Of a DNA stretch of 64,000 nucleotides, positions 38,561-52,004 are shown in pieces. The stretch comes from Dipetalonema caudispina (lineage: Eukaryota; Nematoda; Chromadorea; Rhabditida; Onchocercidae), in contig JABVXV010000270.1 in the NCBI GenBank assembly GCA_013365325.1, forward strand, positions 1 through 64,000, written 5' to 3'. How positions within the stretch are numbered: position 1 is the stretch's first letter; each line of letters starts with the position of its first letter. A program made the position numbers and the translations under genes. The notes under the pieces are model-generated. The model had not been told where the DNA came from. It did no database searches and was given only the letters and a program-made list of their open reading frames with translations.

Positions 38561-39220
38561 AAAAAAAAAGTAAGACAAATAAAAAAAGAAGTATTGAAAT
38601 ATTTGCAAATAAAGATTACATTAAATCTTATATAAATTACCACATTGTAATCATAATTATCTAATCTTATTTGTTTACAATCTTCCATTTAAATAATTCT
38701 TAATTAATTAGAAATTAAAAAAAAAAAAGAACCGTCCACTAAAAGTGACCACCAAATATATTTCCTACCTATTGGACATGTGACAGCCAATATATCCCAT
38801 ACATTACCTATCATCTTTTCTGTTTCTCGGTGTATCTTATTTATTTCCTATTATGGAAATAATCAATTATGATATGATAAATTTATCATTTATTAATTGT
38901 TATTTTGATTTTATTGAAATAATTTCAGCATAATTAATTTGTTAGAACTTAATATTTCTAATTAATAATTATTTATTTATTGAATTATTTGTTTATTCAT
39001 TAAATTTCGTAGTATTTTTTTGTATTCTCCTTTTTTTTCTCTCTCTCTTTTTCTTTTCTCTGTTTCTCTAATTAAATTAATTACTTCTTTCTTCTTCATT
39101 TCCAATTTTCTTACCATTTTTTCAATTTCCTCTTCCTTTTTATTTTTCGAAATATATACCTTTGCATTATCTTTTCTTTTCTCTACTCTCATTTAATAAA
39201 TGACGAAATGTATTATTGGA

Positions 39221-39553
39221 TATTGTAGTATGTTCATATAATCTAATAAATTAACTAAATTAATTGAATTAATAAATTAATGAAATGAAATAATCTAACA
39301 AATTAACTAAATTAATGAAATGAAATAAATTAATTAATATATTAATATATGCATCTTTATTTGCCATTTGTTTATTTATTTAAGCTTAACAATGTAATTA
39401 TTTAAGATGATATTGTAATATGTTCATATAATCAAATAATTTAACTAAATTAATTGAGTCAATTTTCACAATTAATTTAATTAATATATATGTATACATC
39501 TTGATTTACCATTTGTTTATTTATTTATGCTTTGTTTATTTATTTAAGCTTAA
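39221..39553. repeat. local direct duplication, about 190-base period
   Basis: The segment beginning TATTGTAGTATGTTCATATA at 39221 recurs at 39411 with few changes. Both copies end in TTTATTTATTTAAGCTTAAC (about 39390 and 39553). The first copy has an inner expansion of AAATTAATTGAATT-like units. Confidence 0.8.
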
Positions 39554-39675
39554 CATATATAATTCATATCCATAAGATGTACATTAGAAGAGGTAATTAC
39601 ATATGTAAATAATTAAGTTATTGTATATATGTGTACGTCAATTTCTGTATGTTTATGGATATGAATTATATATGT
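39553..39675. repeat. perfect 22-base inverted repeat with a 79-base spacer
   Basis: Arms at 39553-39574 and 39654-39675 are exact reverse complements (left arm begins ACATATATAATTCATATCC). The DNA or a transcript could form a hairpin. A TG-rich tract follows the right arm. Confidence 0.9.
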
Positions 39676-39889
39676 GTGTATGCGCGTGTATGTGTATGCA
39701 TGTTTGTATGTGTAGGTCAATTTTGTAGATCAATTTAGGTCAATTTAGAAGTATGTGTATGGATACATATATATATAACTTTTATATTTCAGATTGTTGT
39801 ATTAGGTTGAAGCGATAAGAATACCTCACAATGGGAATGCATATTTTCGATCATTTAGAAATCGATTTTCAGATAACAGCTTTTTCTTC

Positions 39890-39927
<38 letters not shown>

Positions 39928-41849
39928 AAAGTATTAATATGTTTACGATATAATAAATACATTTATGAAGGATTAAATAGAAAAGAATGAAATAAATTTG
40001 CATAATTTTGTTGATTACGATAATATTATTTGAATTCTTAAATTACCTTTGCAAGAATTGAAATATTTCAAATCGTATCATTCAGTTTTTTTCTTTTTCT
40101 TTTTTTTTTTTTTCATATTAGTATTTCAAAAATTCTCGCACTTTAATATTACATTTAAACATATTCGTTTTTTTTTTCTTTCTTTCTAAAAATTCTTTTT
40201 ATATTTTTTGAATATTTGAATTGCTTACAGAAAACGCACAATGGCAATTGATTTATATTATTATTTAGCATAACATACACACACACACACATACATCACT
40301 GAAATTAGCATAGCTTGTGGTTGTTTAAGAATAAAAGCATTGCTTATTTCTCATCCATCTCATTTGATAGATTATTATTATTTCATTTAAAATTTTTTAA
40401 ATTTATTGAAATTTCAAACTTGGTTTCCCCATAATACGTCAATTCTATTCCATTCGTACAATTTTATTTAAGTGTGATAGTTGAAAATTTCGTATCTTAA
40501 TGGTAGTAATAGTATCGTGGTACGCGTAATATGATAATAGTATTATAGTAGGCGTAATATTCAAAGAAAAAAAAAAAAAGTTATGAAATGAAATTCATTT
40601 TATAACATTTTTTTTATTTCTTTAAATATTACGCATACTACATGAAATTAATTTAATATTATCTCACTGTTATTCCATATAAATATTTCAAGTATTGCCT
40701 TGCCTTGTATGATCTGTCAAATATCTTTGGAAGGAAATTTTGGAATGTTACGATTCGGATCGAAAAATGGATTTGGAGTTTTTGTATTGGTTGAAATTCA
40801 AATTTGTTGTTTCAAAGTTCAAAGAAAGAAAATCCATAGAAGCGACAGCTTACTTTGGTACAGTGATGGATTTATTAATACCATCCTTGTTTACTTAAAG
40901 TTTAAATTTTGCTAATATCATTCTCTAATGTTTTTTTAACTGTTTTACTTTGTGAAATTTCGCATCTAACAATTAATCAATTAGTTCGTAATTCTGATAA
41001 AATAGATAATTTGTAAGTTTTCAAGATGAAATTTGAATTTTTCGAAATGATAGTGTCACAGGCAAGGAATTTTGTTAAAAATACCTGTTTTTTTTTCTCC
41101 CGAAAATTTTCAAAGATTTTCAAATTTAAATACTCTGAAGATACGAAAAATCCTATTCACATCTTCAACATCATTTCCATCATTGTTTTTTGCGATATTA
41201 ATAGAATATCAATCTCAGTTATTGCATAGTTTAAAGTATCAATCCTTTCATTTATTTCAATTTTTTGATTAATTTATTCCTTAAAAAAAAAAAATCATAC
41301 ACTTTTATCGATCCATTTTATCCAAAAAAATTCGAAAATTATGGAAAGAAGTTTCGAAATTGTTTTAATCTTTCAAGTTTTCGTTCTAATATTTTTCGAT
41401 ACATCTTGAGATGTTTGGAATTTCTTCTTACGATGATTAAACAAGGAAATAATTAATTTCATTTAATAAAAGATAAAAATTTTAATAATCGTTTCCATGT
41501 CAATGAATGGAAAATTTGAAAGGATAGGATGAATTTCGATTTTTTTTTTTGATCAATTTTTTTTTTCTCACAAAAAGTGCAAATACATTCGTAATGTTCT
41601 CATTTCCTTTCTGATATTTTTGTGATAATGTTGCTTTTATATATATTCCATAATGATCGGTAAGATAAAATAATATCAAAACAAAGAAAGTGAATGATTG
41701 AAAAATTTTTTTTTAAATTCTAATAAATTATTCAATTCTATTTCTTCAAATCTTTTACTCTATCTTATCTTGGAAATGATAAATGTAATATGGTTTTATG
41801 TATCGATCTTTTTTTTTTTTTTTTTTTTTTTTTACAATACATTATTAAG

Positions 41850-41858
41850 GGTGCTGTA
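41850..41858 (+). promoter_or_regulatory. probable trans-splice acceptor of GALK2-like gene
   Basis: A long poly-T tract and ATTATTAAG end at 41849, nine bases before the ATG. The AAG acceptor is weaker than TTTCAG, so this is tentative. Confidence 0.3.
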
Positions 41859-44800
41859 ATGGATCTTGATGATTTGAAGAATGAATTCGAACAACGATTT
41901 AATTGTTATGCAAAATATATTGTTCGCTGTCCAGGAAGAGTTAATCTAATTGGTACTTTTTTTTTTCGAAAAAAAAAAGGAAAAATTTTGCTCATTTTAC
42001 TAAATTTCATATGATACTTCCTTAAAAAAAAAAAAAGTTTAACTTAATTCTTTTTGAAATTTATTCAAATTAAATGAAATGTTTGAAAAATTAAGGAAAC
42101 TTTTTTTTTTTGCATTAATGAAGTTGAAAAAATTTGAAAGCTATTTGATGAATAAGTAAATACTTGAGTGAAAGGAATTGATTGAAGTTGTTAATTGAAT
42201 GGTATTTATTTATTCATTCATTTATGCATAGATTTATTATTGTTATAGATTGATTGTTTAATAGAGGTAATAAATTTGCATAATTAGATTATAACAAAAT
42301 ATATTAGTAATTATTGGATAAGATAAGAACAGATAAGCATTAAAATATTAATAAAAAATATTAAAAAAAAAAAATTAGCAAATATTATAATTTGCAGGTG
42401 AACATATCGATTACAGTGGTTATGGTGTATTACCAATGGCAATTAATGCTTCAACATATATTTTAGCTTCATTTCATGATGCTAATGAAATTGTATTTCA
42501 AAATATTAATACAAAATTCAAGTAAAGTTTCATTGTTGTAATAGAGTTTTAAGCAAAATTTTGTTACTTTCAATTTCATTATCTATTATAGTAGTGAATT
42601 AAATTACAAGGAATTCTTTTTATCTTAATTTAAATAGATTTTAAAATTTACCGATAAAATATTAGTAAATTATTATTCTTAAAGAGCATACACATATAAA
42701 TTTTGCGACGATTGGATTGGTAGTGAGAAGCCTGAATGGTTTCATTATTTTTTATGTGGTTGGAAAGGTATAATAAGGCGTTTGAATGTGTCACCAAAAG
42801 GCATGAATGTATTAGTTTATGGTAGGTTGTAAGGTATTTATTTTGAAAATTTTACCTCAGTAACCTATTATGCCATCGGATGATAACATTTAAATTATCT
42901 TTTAATTTGAGGCAATCCAATATTAATAAATGCATTGAAATCTTTAGATATTGAATTTAATTATAAATGAGACTTTTCTAAAATTATTTTTGTCTTTAAT
43001 TATAATATACCTTTAGACTTTATATAGCCTCGATGAATTGTAGCTCTTTTATTAATATTTTATTAAAATTCAAATTATAGGTACCATACCAACAGGTGCT
43101 GGTCTTTCTAGTTCCAGTTCGCTTGTATGTGCTGCAGCATTAGTAACACTTGCATTGTATTCGGGGCGAGATTTTGATGTTATCAATAAGGTAGAATTAT
43201 AATTTATGACATAAATTTTCACTTCTATCATATATTTGGTTTATTGCCAGTTTAGTGAAATTCTTAGTAAATCGATATATGATCGATCATGAAATTCTTA
43301 GTAAATTGATATATGATCGATCACTTAGCATGATATATTGTTTTCATCCATTTATTGTATAAGCTAATTAATGCACTTTTGCTTTATAATAGTTTCCGTT
43401 ATATTGCTTGTTTCATTTCGCTCTAAATTAATTCACGAACATGAATTTTAGACGGAATTTGCTGAACTGTGTGCTGAAGTGGAGCGATATGTTGGTGTAG
43501 AAGGTGGTGGTATGGATCAAGCAATTGAAGTTTTAGCTAAGGAAGGTTCTGCGATGCTCATTAATTTCAATCCGCTTAGATTTTCACCAGTTACACTTCC
43601 CGAAAATGCTCTCTTCGCTGTGATTCATTCTGGTGAAGCGCTTAATAAAGCAGCTACTTCTCATTACAACGAACGTGTTGTGGAATGTCGTCTTGCAGCT
43701 CAGGTTTATGATAAATTTTCTAAATTGTGCATTTAAAGGAATTTAAAATTTCTGTTAGATTACCTTATTCGAGCATAGATTTATGATTTTGATTTTCGTA
43801 ATAGTTATTAAAATTTACTTGAAAGAATGTTCAATATGGTTGATTTCTTCAGATTATAGCAAAAGTTTGTGAATTGAAAGGTTGGGAAGAAATCCGGACA
43901 TTAGGTGAAGTTGCACAACGGTTGCAGAAGAGTGCTCAAGAAATGATTGATGTAGTAGAAGAAGTGTTACCTTGTCGTGTTTACACCAAGGATAATGCAC
44001 TCAACTTGTTAAGCATATCGAATGAAAATTTTAACGAAGCAATCCTTTCGGCGAACACTCAACACAGTTAGTTTTTCAATTCAGAACAGTAACTTCCGGA
44101 AAATTGATGAATGAAACTTATTCGCCGAAATTAAATTTTCAACGAGATAGAGAAGTCTAGAATAAAACAGAATAAAATGTTAACAAATTGAGGTTTGGCT
44201 GTATTATTGGTTGTATCTTACTAAAAAAGAGTTGAGCTTCTAAATATTCATCCTTATTATTGTGCTAATCTTAAATTAACTCTGACACTTTGTGTTTCCT
44301 CTAATGAAATGTGAAAGTTCATAAATGCAATATTTTCAAAATTTCTTAGTGACTTTATATTTCATTATTTCTTTTAATATTTATTTATTACAGTATTGCA
44401 ACTGATAGTACACTCATGTTAGTAATTGAAATGAATATGATATTAAAGTATTAATATTTTTGTATTGTACTTATGTATGTAGCACCCTATACAACACATA
44501 ATATTAAAAAAAAATAATGTACTTCATGTATATTACATAATGTATTTACTTAAAATATCTATAATCTGTTACCAGTAGTGTTCATTCTTTCAGTCAATTA
44601 AGTTTTTTTGTCATACTTAAAAGAATGATGTAAATCTTACTGCAACTGTAATAACTGTCGACGATGAAATGATCTGTAATTAATCAATTAAGAAGATGTA
44701 GTTTGCAGAAATTCGTTCCAATCGAAGCATTTAAAATTTACGAATTGAAGTTTGATTTGCATAAAATTTGTCTTGTCATTTTCTTTGAATATTTGCAGTG

Positions 44801-45315
44801 AAAATATTTAAATTGGCACAAAGAGCAAAACATGTTTTTATGGAAGCTGATCGAGTTCGTTTATTTCATGAAGCATGTAAAAATGGTAATGTAAAAGAGA
44901 TGGGAAAATTGATGAATGATAGTCATACTAGTTGTAAGGAACTATTCGAGTGTTCTTGTGATAAATTGGATGAAGTGGTTAGTTTGCTTTTAATCAATTA
45001 AAACAATCTAATTAAAATATTGCTAATCGTTAATGGTATAGCCGATATTGTAATATTCTAAATATTTTGCATTTTAATCGAATTAATAGAAACTATTGTA
45101 TGTAAAATTATTTTACATATTGCAGTACATACCAATTATAAAATTATCAATTTTTTCAGGTAGAAAATTGTTTACGAAATGGTGCATTAGGTGCACGACT
45201 TACAGGAGCTGGTTGGGGCGGTTGTGCTGTTGCTCTTTTTGATACCAAACAACCAGATCTGGACGTATTGTTTTGGAGTCGACCTGCTGGTGGTATAAAA
45301 CTGATTAAATGTTAA
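41859..45315 (+). CDS. galk2: GALK2-type galactokinase / N-acetylgalactosamine kinase
   Basis: Eight exons: 41859-41952, 42398-42521, 42685-42821, 43081-43190, 43452-43703, 43853-44066, 44799-44977, 45160-45315. They give 421 residues. This is a GHMP-fold small-molecule kinase. Motif 1 is [20 protein letters not shown] (24-43), with the sugar-binding GEHIDY. The ATP loop is [17 protein letters not shown] (119-135). The catalytic-type acidic residue lies in EGGGMDQAI (Asp177). Motif 3 is [13 protein letters not shown] (384-396). [19 protein letters not shown] and [15 protein letters not shown] favour GALK2 over GALK1. GALK2 transfers phosphate from ATP to C1 of GalNAc and, less well, galactose, in the cytosol. 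The C-terminus after motif 3 is about 20-30 residues shorter than human GALK2, yet still ends with an RPAGGIKL segment. Substrate choice cannot be read from sequence alone. Confidence 0.94.
43256..43323. repeat. 34-base tandem duplication in GALK2 intron 4
   Basis: Two adjacent copies beginning TGAAATTCTTAGTAAATCGA (43256 and 43290) differ at one base. Each contains the palindrome GATCGATC. Confidence 0.95.
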
Positions 45316-48300
45316 TGAGAAACATTTTTTTTTTCACAATGATTGGTTTGGAATTTGCCAAAATTATTGAAAGAAAATTGTTTAGAATGTTTAAATCATC
45401 ATTGCCTTTCATATCTATTCTTCTTTCCTCTTTTTTTTAAATATTATTTTCCATGTTATTTACCATAGAGCAATAATCCTCTCTGTATGCAAATCGAAGT
45501 CAATTTATCAATGATCTTTTTTTAGATCTGTATGTTACATTTAAATGAGAAGAATTAATCTTACTTATATTCAAAAGCATTCCACTTTAAAACCGTCCAG
45601 ATAATTAAATCACATCAATGTTTAATCTATGAAGCATATAGATGAGATTATGATAAATTAGGTATTATTTTTATTTCGTATAATGCATATTCAATAATTG
45701 TACATTATTTCTATTTTTGATGAAATAATGTTTGTAGTGCATTCATGTTTGCCAAATATTTTGCTCATCATCATTTGTAGCTGCAAAATTATTTCACTTT
45801 CAAAATTGATTATCACTTCCTTATGCATTCCATAAATATTATTTTATTGATACATTGTTTATTTGATCACTTCTTGCAAATTTTTCATCAATCTTATTTT
45901 GTTTACTTATTTTTCTCATTTCACTTTTTTTCCATATTTTTCTAAAAGGCTCAACATTCCCTCTTTATTTTATTACATCACTTATGGTATCGCAAAAACC
46001 CGTTGATGTTAGTGTAATTTACTATTTTACAGTTCTTTTTTTTTTTTTCTTTTTTTCTTTCTGTTTCTCTTTTCATTCTTTTTCCATTTTATGGTTGGTG
46101 TTTTTTAATGTTATACTTAAGTGAAGAAAATTAATTTTACACTGTTACATACAAAAAAAAAAAAAAAAAAGAGAAGTAATATAATGATATAGCATTAATA
46201 TTACAAATGATTGAATATTATTGATGAAATAATAACGAAACAATTTTGTTTCATCAAATATGAACAATGAGAAAATAATACTTTCATATATTTCAATTAT
46301 TTATCACTAAACTCTTATCATTCCTTTTCTGCTATTTTTTCATTTCATTCATTTTTTTTCTTTTTTTGCATATTTTTTCTTTTTCCTTTTTTCCAAAATT
46401 AAAATTTAAAAATTCTGCATCATTAATATTTCAATTAAGACATGATTAAGAGTTAGTGATGAGGAAACTTTAAGTTACAATTTTTTATATTTCAATTTTA
46501 GAACAAATTTAATTTCCATTCAACCATTTTGCATTTTATTGGTGACTAATTTATTTTACTTCCTACGTTTCTTGATTAGAAAACTTTTTTTTTTCGTAAA
46601 TTTCTCTCCTATTTGATACATTTTAGGAGAAGAGAGAATGAAAGAGAGAGAATAAGAAGGAGGGGGAAGGTATTTTAAGTGGGTATTCGCTTTAATTCTG
46701 TCAAAACAATGCTCATCTTCATCACCACTGAGTGAAAAAATCAAAATAAGTATAAAATGTGAAAGTGGAACTTAGCAACGAAATTTCAAGAAGTATCAAA
46801 TATAAAACTACTGTAATTTTATATGAGACAAGTTTATGAATATTGTAGAAATTTACAAAATAAATCGATGAAATGTTAACGAATTAAACGAATTGTAAGA
46901 AAAAAAAATTTTTTTTCTACCTAAAATGATTAGATTAATTAAAATGAAACAGACAATAATTAAAGGTGAGTTTTTCGAATCCATTTGAAATTTAATTTAC
47001 GAGAAGCTTCTTTTTCATATTAATTTGATAAAACTGAAAAATGAAAAAATCCATTTATTCGTCCATTATTTATTAGCTACAAACAATTTATTATGAACAA
47101 CAAAAGAAATGCAATAAAATTAAATACAATTTATAATCAAGAAAAAAGAAAAAAAAAAAGAAACAACGGAAAAGTAAAAATAGATATGAAATAATCATTC
47201 ATGCCATATCAATAACAATATTAATGATATTAATTAACGACAAATTTGCAAAAGAAAAAAAAAATGAAAAATTTTTGCAATTTTCAAATTATTTTGTTGG
47301 AAAATAAAATGAAATGGTTACTAATGTTGCAAAATTTCCGTTGAATTTAGCGAAATCTTCGATAATTTCGGATTATTTTCGATTGGAAAAAAAAAAAAAA
47401 AAGATGAAGAAATGTTACTCTCTCTATAAGGTATGAAAGATCATTTAAAATTCATGCTTTATGTTTTCCATAATTTTAAATTTTAAGTTATCTGTACAAT
47501 TTCGATGTCATTTTTCCCTCATCTTTTTCCTTCCTAAATTCAGCAGATGCTTTTGATACTTATAATTTTTTAACAAACATTGAAATATTGCAAACATTTG
47601 ATATTAATTATTGAAATATTTAGATATGAAGCTTATATTGAAATATCGGAAATATTTGTAACCGGAAAATATAACGACATAAATCCGGCATGAATAGATA
47701 ATATGCATTTGTTTTAATAAGTTAATTGACATTTTAATAATTTATTGCAATGAATTTTCCTAAAAATTATATCATTTGATATGAATAAAACTTCGTAGAA
47801 TATCATTGATGTATTCAAGTTTTCAAAAATAAACTTGCTGTTATTGAGTAATTTTTTTAAACGGAAATAGATCAATTGTACAATAGAAATGAAATGAATG
47901 AATTTTACGATATAACGATGGAAAAAAAAACCAAATGAAAAATTATTTGTTATACTGAAACATTTTACTTTTTTTGATCAAACATCATCTTTGCAACAAT
48001 TTTTCCATAGAATTAGTACAATTTCCTTTTTTTTTTTTTGTGAACGAATTGTTTTGAAATGACTTGTTTATTTGATCATTTTTCATCAGTTTTATGAAAT
48101 TTATGCTAAAATCATTGATTGTTTAAAACATTACGTTAGTACTTTTCAATGATAACTACTGAAAATTTAATTTAAATAGTTTAAACAAATAGAACAAAAA
48201 AAAAAAAAAAAACAATTAATTAATTAAGTTATAACAAAAAATACAAAAATTCAATTAGCAATATTTATCTTTTTGGAAGAAATCTTTCATTTCCATATTT

Positions 48301-49534
48301 TCGTTTAGAAAAAGGACAAAAAAAAAAAAAAAAAATGAGGAAAAGTTCAAAATTGTCATATTTTTTTTTACATTATCATAACGATCGGTCGATTGTACAA
48401 ACTAATGAAAATAGAAATGGGTGTAAATTGTTAATCAATAATATAAACATTGAAATTTTGCCGTTGTTGTTTACTAATTCAATTACGTTTGTTCACTTAC
48501 GTGTAACTTGATAATTTACTTACACGTGTTACGTAAATGATGAAATTCCCATTCTATCCTGTCATTACAGATCGAAGGAAATAGAAGGAAAGAGAAGGAG
48601 GAAAAAAGGAAGAGATAATTCTTTCAAGTTTAGTTATTCGGTTTATTATTTATAAATATCACATAAAAAGAAAAAAAATGGAAGTTCCATCGCAGTGAAA
48701 TTTTTGAAATTTAATTGAACTAAAATTTTTGAAACTTCATTATAGTAAAACTTTTGAAATTTCATTGAACTGAAAATTTTATCAAATGATATCAAAAGTT
48801 TAAATTTATTCAAATAACACTTTGCTTTAACAAATCACTTTATATAAGTTAAACATAAACTTTTTACTATTTCAATCTTTATGAATATCATATTTTATCA
48901 TATTATACTCATATCATGTGGATATTATCAATGATATCAGTCTTATCATATTCGGAAATTAATTCCTTCTATAATATCATATTCATACCAGTATGGATAT
49001 TATCATATCTCAAAATCAATCGATAATTATATCATATCACCTTCACATATATCATCGTACAATACGGTAATATTGTTTATTATTGCTATACGGTGGTATT
49101 GATCATTTACCGTAACCATTAGTATTATTATTCAGAATTATACGTAGAAATATGTTGCTTTGATGTTCATTAAACATTTTCTTATCATTTTTGCAAATTT
49201 ATCCGAATAAATTTTCAAACAAATTGTTGCTTTGCTTTCTTTTGTCAAAAATATGTATAAAAATGTTGAAAAAAATGGCAAACACAATCCTATCATATAT
49301 ATTTAATGTAACATATCGCTTATCTCATTGCTACTTTAAAATGTATTTTTTTTTTTTTTTTTTTTTTTTTGATAACAAATTACCAATAGGCATAAACGTT
49401 ACTAAATTTTATTAACTTATTAATATTTGAATTTTGTTTTTTTTTTCTCCTGTTTTTCTCTCCCTCCTTTTGTTTTCATTTTATTCATAACAGAAAATTT
49501 TAGCAAAATGTTTCGATACGATAGGATACAGTAG

Positions 49535-49640
49535 GATTATTATTATTGCTATTATTATTGTTGTTGCTGTTAGTTGTTGTTGTTGATGTTGTTTCTACGA
49601 TTGTTGCTGCTGTTATTGTTGTTGTCGCTGTTATTTTTGT
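49535..49640. repeat. degenerate (TTG/TTA)n microsatellite
   Basis: About 105 bases of TTA, TTG, CTG and GTT triplets, open in several frames and giving a spurious Leu/Val-rich ORF. Confidence 0.9.
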
Positions 49641-50045
49641 CAGCAATATTGTGTATTTACTTAATTTTTTGCTAATGTTAAATTTGAAATATTTATATAC
49701 AACTATTGCGGATTTTCATTTTTTTTTTTACTACGGAAAAGTTTTAGTTGTTTAAAAAAAAAACCGAATTTTCCCAATTATTCAAATTATGTTTTGATAA
49801 TCAATCTAAGAATTTCTCTTTCGTTCTTTCCTTTGAAATATGAAAGTGTAATTTTTGAACAAAAATTCGAAAGAAAATGAAAGAGGAAAAAAGGAATAAA
49901 TATATATTTAATAATAAAGTAAAATCAATTTGCGAAATTAAATGCCATAAATTAATGGATAAGCAGTAATTTTTAAATTTTTTTTTTTTGCGTTACAAAA
50001 ATAAGTAAGAATTTGACTGCATGTTTTATTATTTTTTTTTTTTCG

Positions 50046-50140
50046 ATGAAGATAATTAAAAATTTAATTAAACCAGACGCTTCACCGTTTTTTCCCAAAT
50101 GAAGATAATTAGAAATTCGACCGAATACTTTACTGTTGCA
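50046..50140. repeat. imperfect 54-base tandem duplication
   Basis: ATGAAGATAATTAAAAATT followed by a CAGACGCTTCACCGTT segment recurs once, diverged, as ATGAAGATAATTAGAAATTC and GAATACTTTACTGTT. Confidence 0.55.
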
Positions 50141-52004
50141 ATTTGGATGTATATCGTCTTGTAGTTTATATTTTACATATTTGCTATCGAATAAAACATT
50201 TTTTTGTAGGATGGAAATTTAGCCAACGAATAGTTCCGAAATAAACACCCAAAATCAATGATATATAATGGAAGATTGTCATTTCCTATTTGTCTTCCGG
50301 TGTATCATTCAGGAAGTATGGCATTAAATTTGATAATATCAAAAGAATTAATGATATTGTTTTGAAAAACTTTTTTTTTTTTTTTTTTTTAAATGACACT
50401 TTAAATTTGTATTTGACTTCAGATTTTGTAACTGATGATGCATTCTAGACAATAAATCTATTCATTACCTTTTTTTTTTTTTTTTTGGTAATCTTCTTGA
50501 CATTAATTCTCATTATCAAAGCTTGAAATTTTTAATTAAAATTTTTTCGTTCTTTTTTTTTCATAAAAAAGGGAATGTCATATTTGAAATTTTAAAAGAA
50601 TACTTCAGTAATAATTTTGCTAACAATTATAATTAATAGTATCAGATTTTTTCAATTTACTCTTTGTTTACTTGTCACATTTAAGCTAACCTTTCTTTGA
50701 CCATCTGATTGTGTTGTGTTATTGCTATGCAAATTTCAGAAATGATGAATGAATTTAATCTGTTATAGTATAAAAATATAATGGACAACTTGTTTTACGT
50801 GAAATGATCATATTTTCAAACGTAACAATAGCAATAAATTTTATTTAAGCTGTAAGCAGACATTATGGAAACATTTGAAAGTGAAAGAAACTTAAAGGAA
50901 ATTGAATTAATAATCAACTAGAAGAGCGAATTATTCATAACTTGAAATATATCAACATTTTACTACACTTTTTATCGATTAATTAAATCATTAATTAAGC
51001 ACGTAAGTACTATTGGAAATAAAATATATTAATTTACGGATTTAACGCTGAAAGCACTGTGTGCATTTAAATCGAACAATTATTGAAAAGTTTGACAATG
51101 GAATATAAACATTATTATTATGGAGGCTTTTGTTTTAATTGTATATTAGTGAATTTTAATAATTATATAAAAGATAGAAGTAATGTTATAAATAATCAAT
51201 AATATCAGTTATTATTAGCGTTATGAAACTATTGAAAGTTTATTATTAATTCAAATTCTATAAAATTAATTAAAACCAGCAAAATCTTTGATAAATTTCC
51301 TGCAACAATAAATAAAACAAATGGAATTATGAATATATAAAAGAGATAATATTTTGAATAAATGTTATTAAATATGATATAGAATTATTATTAATTAGAA
51401 TTATTTAATGTTTAACATATTACAATAACAAATATCATAATGGAAAAGGTAACATTCCCCTAAAACAATAATATATTCAACAAAAATTATAGTTAGAAGA
51501 AATTAATTACAAGAGATATGTGTGTGTGTCACTTATGTGAAAAGTATAATTTATAGGGAATTGAATTAATTTTATCTTACTTATTTACTTAATTATTTAA
51601 TCGGCTTACTTTGCTATTTATTCTTATATTATATACCGACAGATGAAATATAAAGTAAACTATGATATCACTCCTAATTAAATTCATAAATTTTCAAATT
51701 TTATCAGCAATGATATTATCTCAAATTTTGTTCATTTACTGTTCAAACTTAAAATGTATGAGATTTATTTGAGTAAATGTTCAACGTATTTTGAATGGTT
51801 AAAATTGTTAGCAAAATTAATATCATAAAAAATTTGCTTTATTTATTCAAAGAAAAAATATTTCGTTCATTATTAAAAAAAAAAAATTTCCAAAATCAAA
51901 AGTTACTCCATTTTATTTATATCATTGTTTCCATTTATTTACACTTTTTTTCTTCTTTTTGTTAAAATCAAATTACCAGATAAATCAATTATCGCAAAAG
52001 ATAA

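Larger units (their letters stand above)
38317..41849. other. intergenic region upstream of Nup54-like and GALK2-like genes
   Basis: A 3.5-kb divergent upstream region for two genes. It holds an ATAAATATAAGT-type repeat at about 38455-38560, a 190-base local duplication, a 22-base inverted repeat and several homopolymers. A 71-codon plus-strand frame at 40700-40915 has near-normal composition, but I see no splice partners or motif. Otherwise no gene. Confidence 0.6.
45316..52004. other. AT-rich intergenic region, no supported gene
   Basis: About 6.7 kb dominated by homopolymers and AT-rich DNA. It includes a degenerate TATCATAT-type repeat (about 48880-49050) and a TTG/TTA microsatellite (49535-49640). 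A minus-strand frame near 46744-46660 starts after TTTCACTCAG and has a normal-looking stretch (SGDEDEHCFDRIKANTHLKY), but no partner exons were found. The 3' UTRs of both neighbours lie at the ends. Confidence 0.6.
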
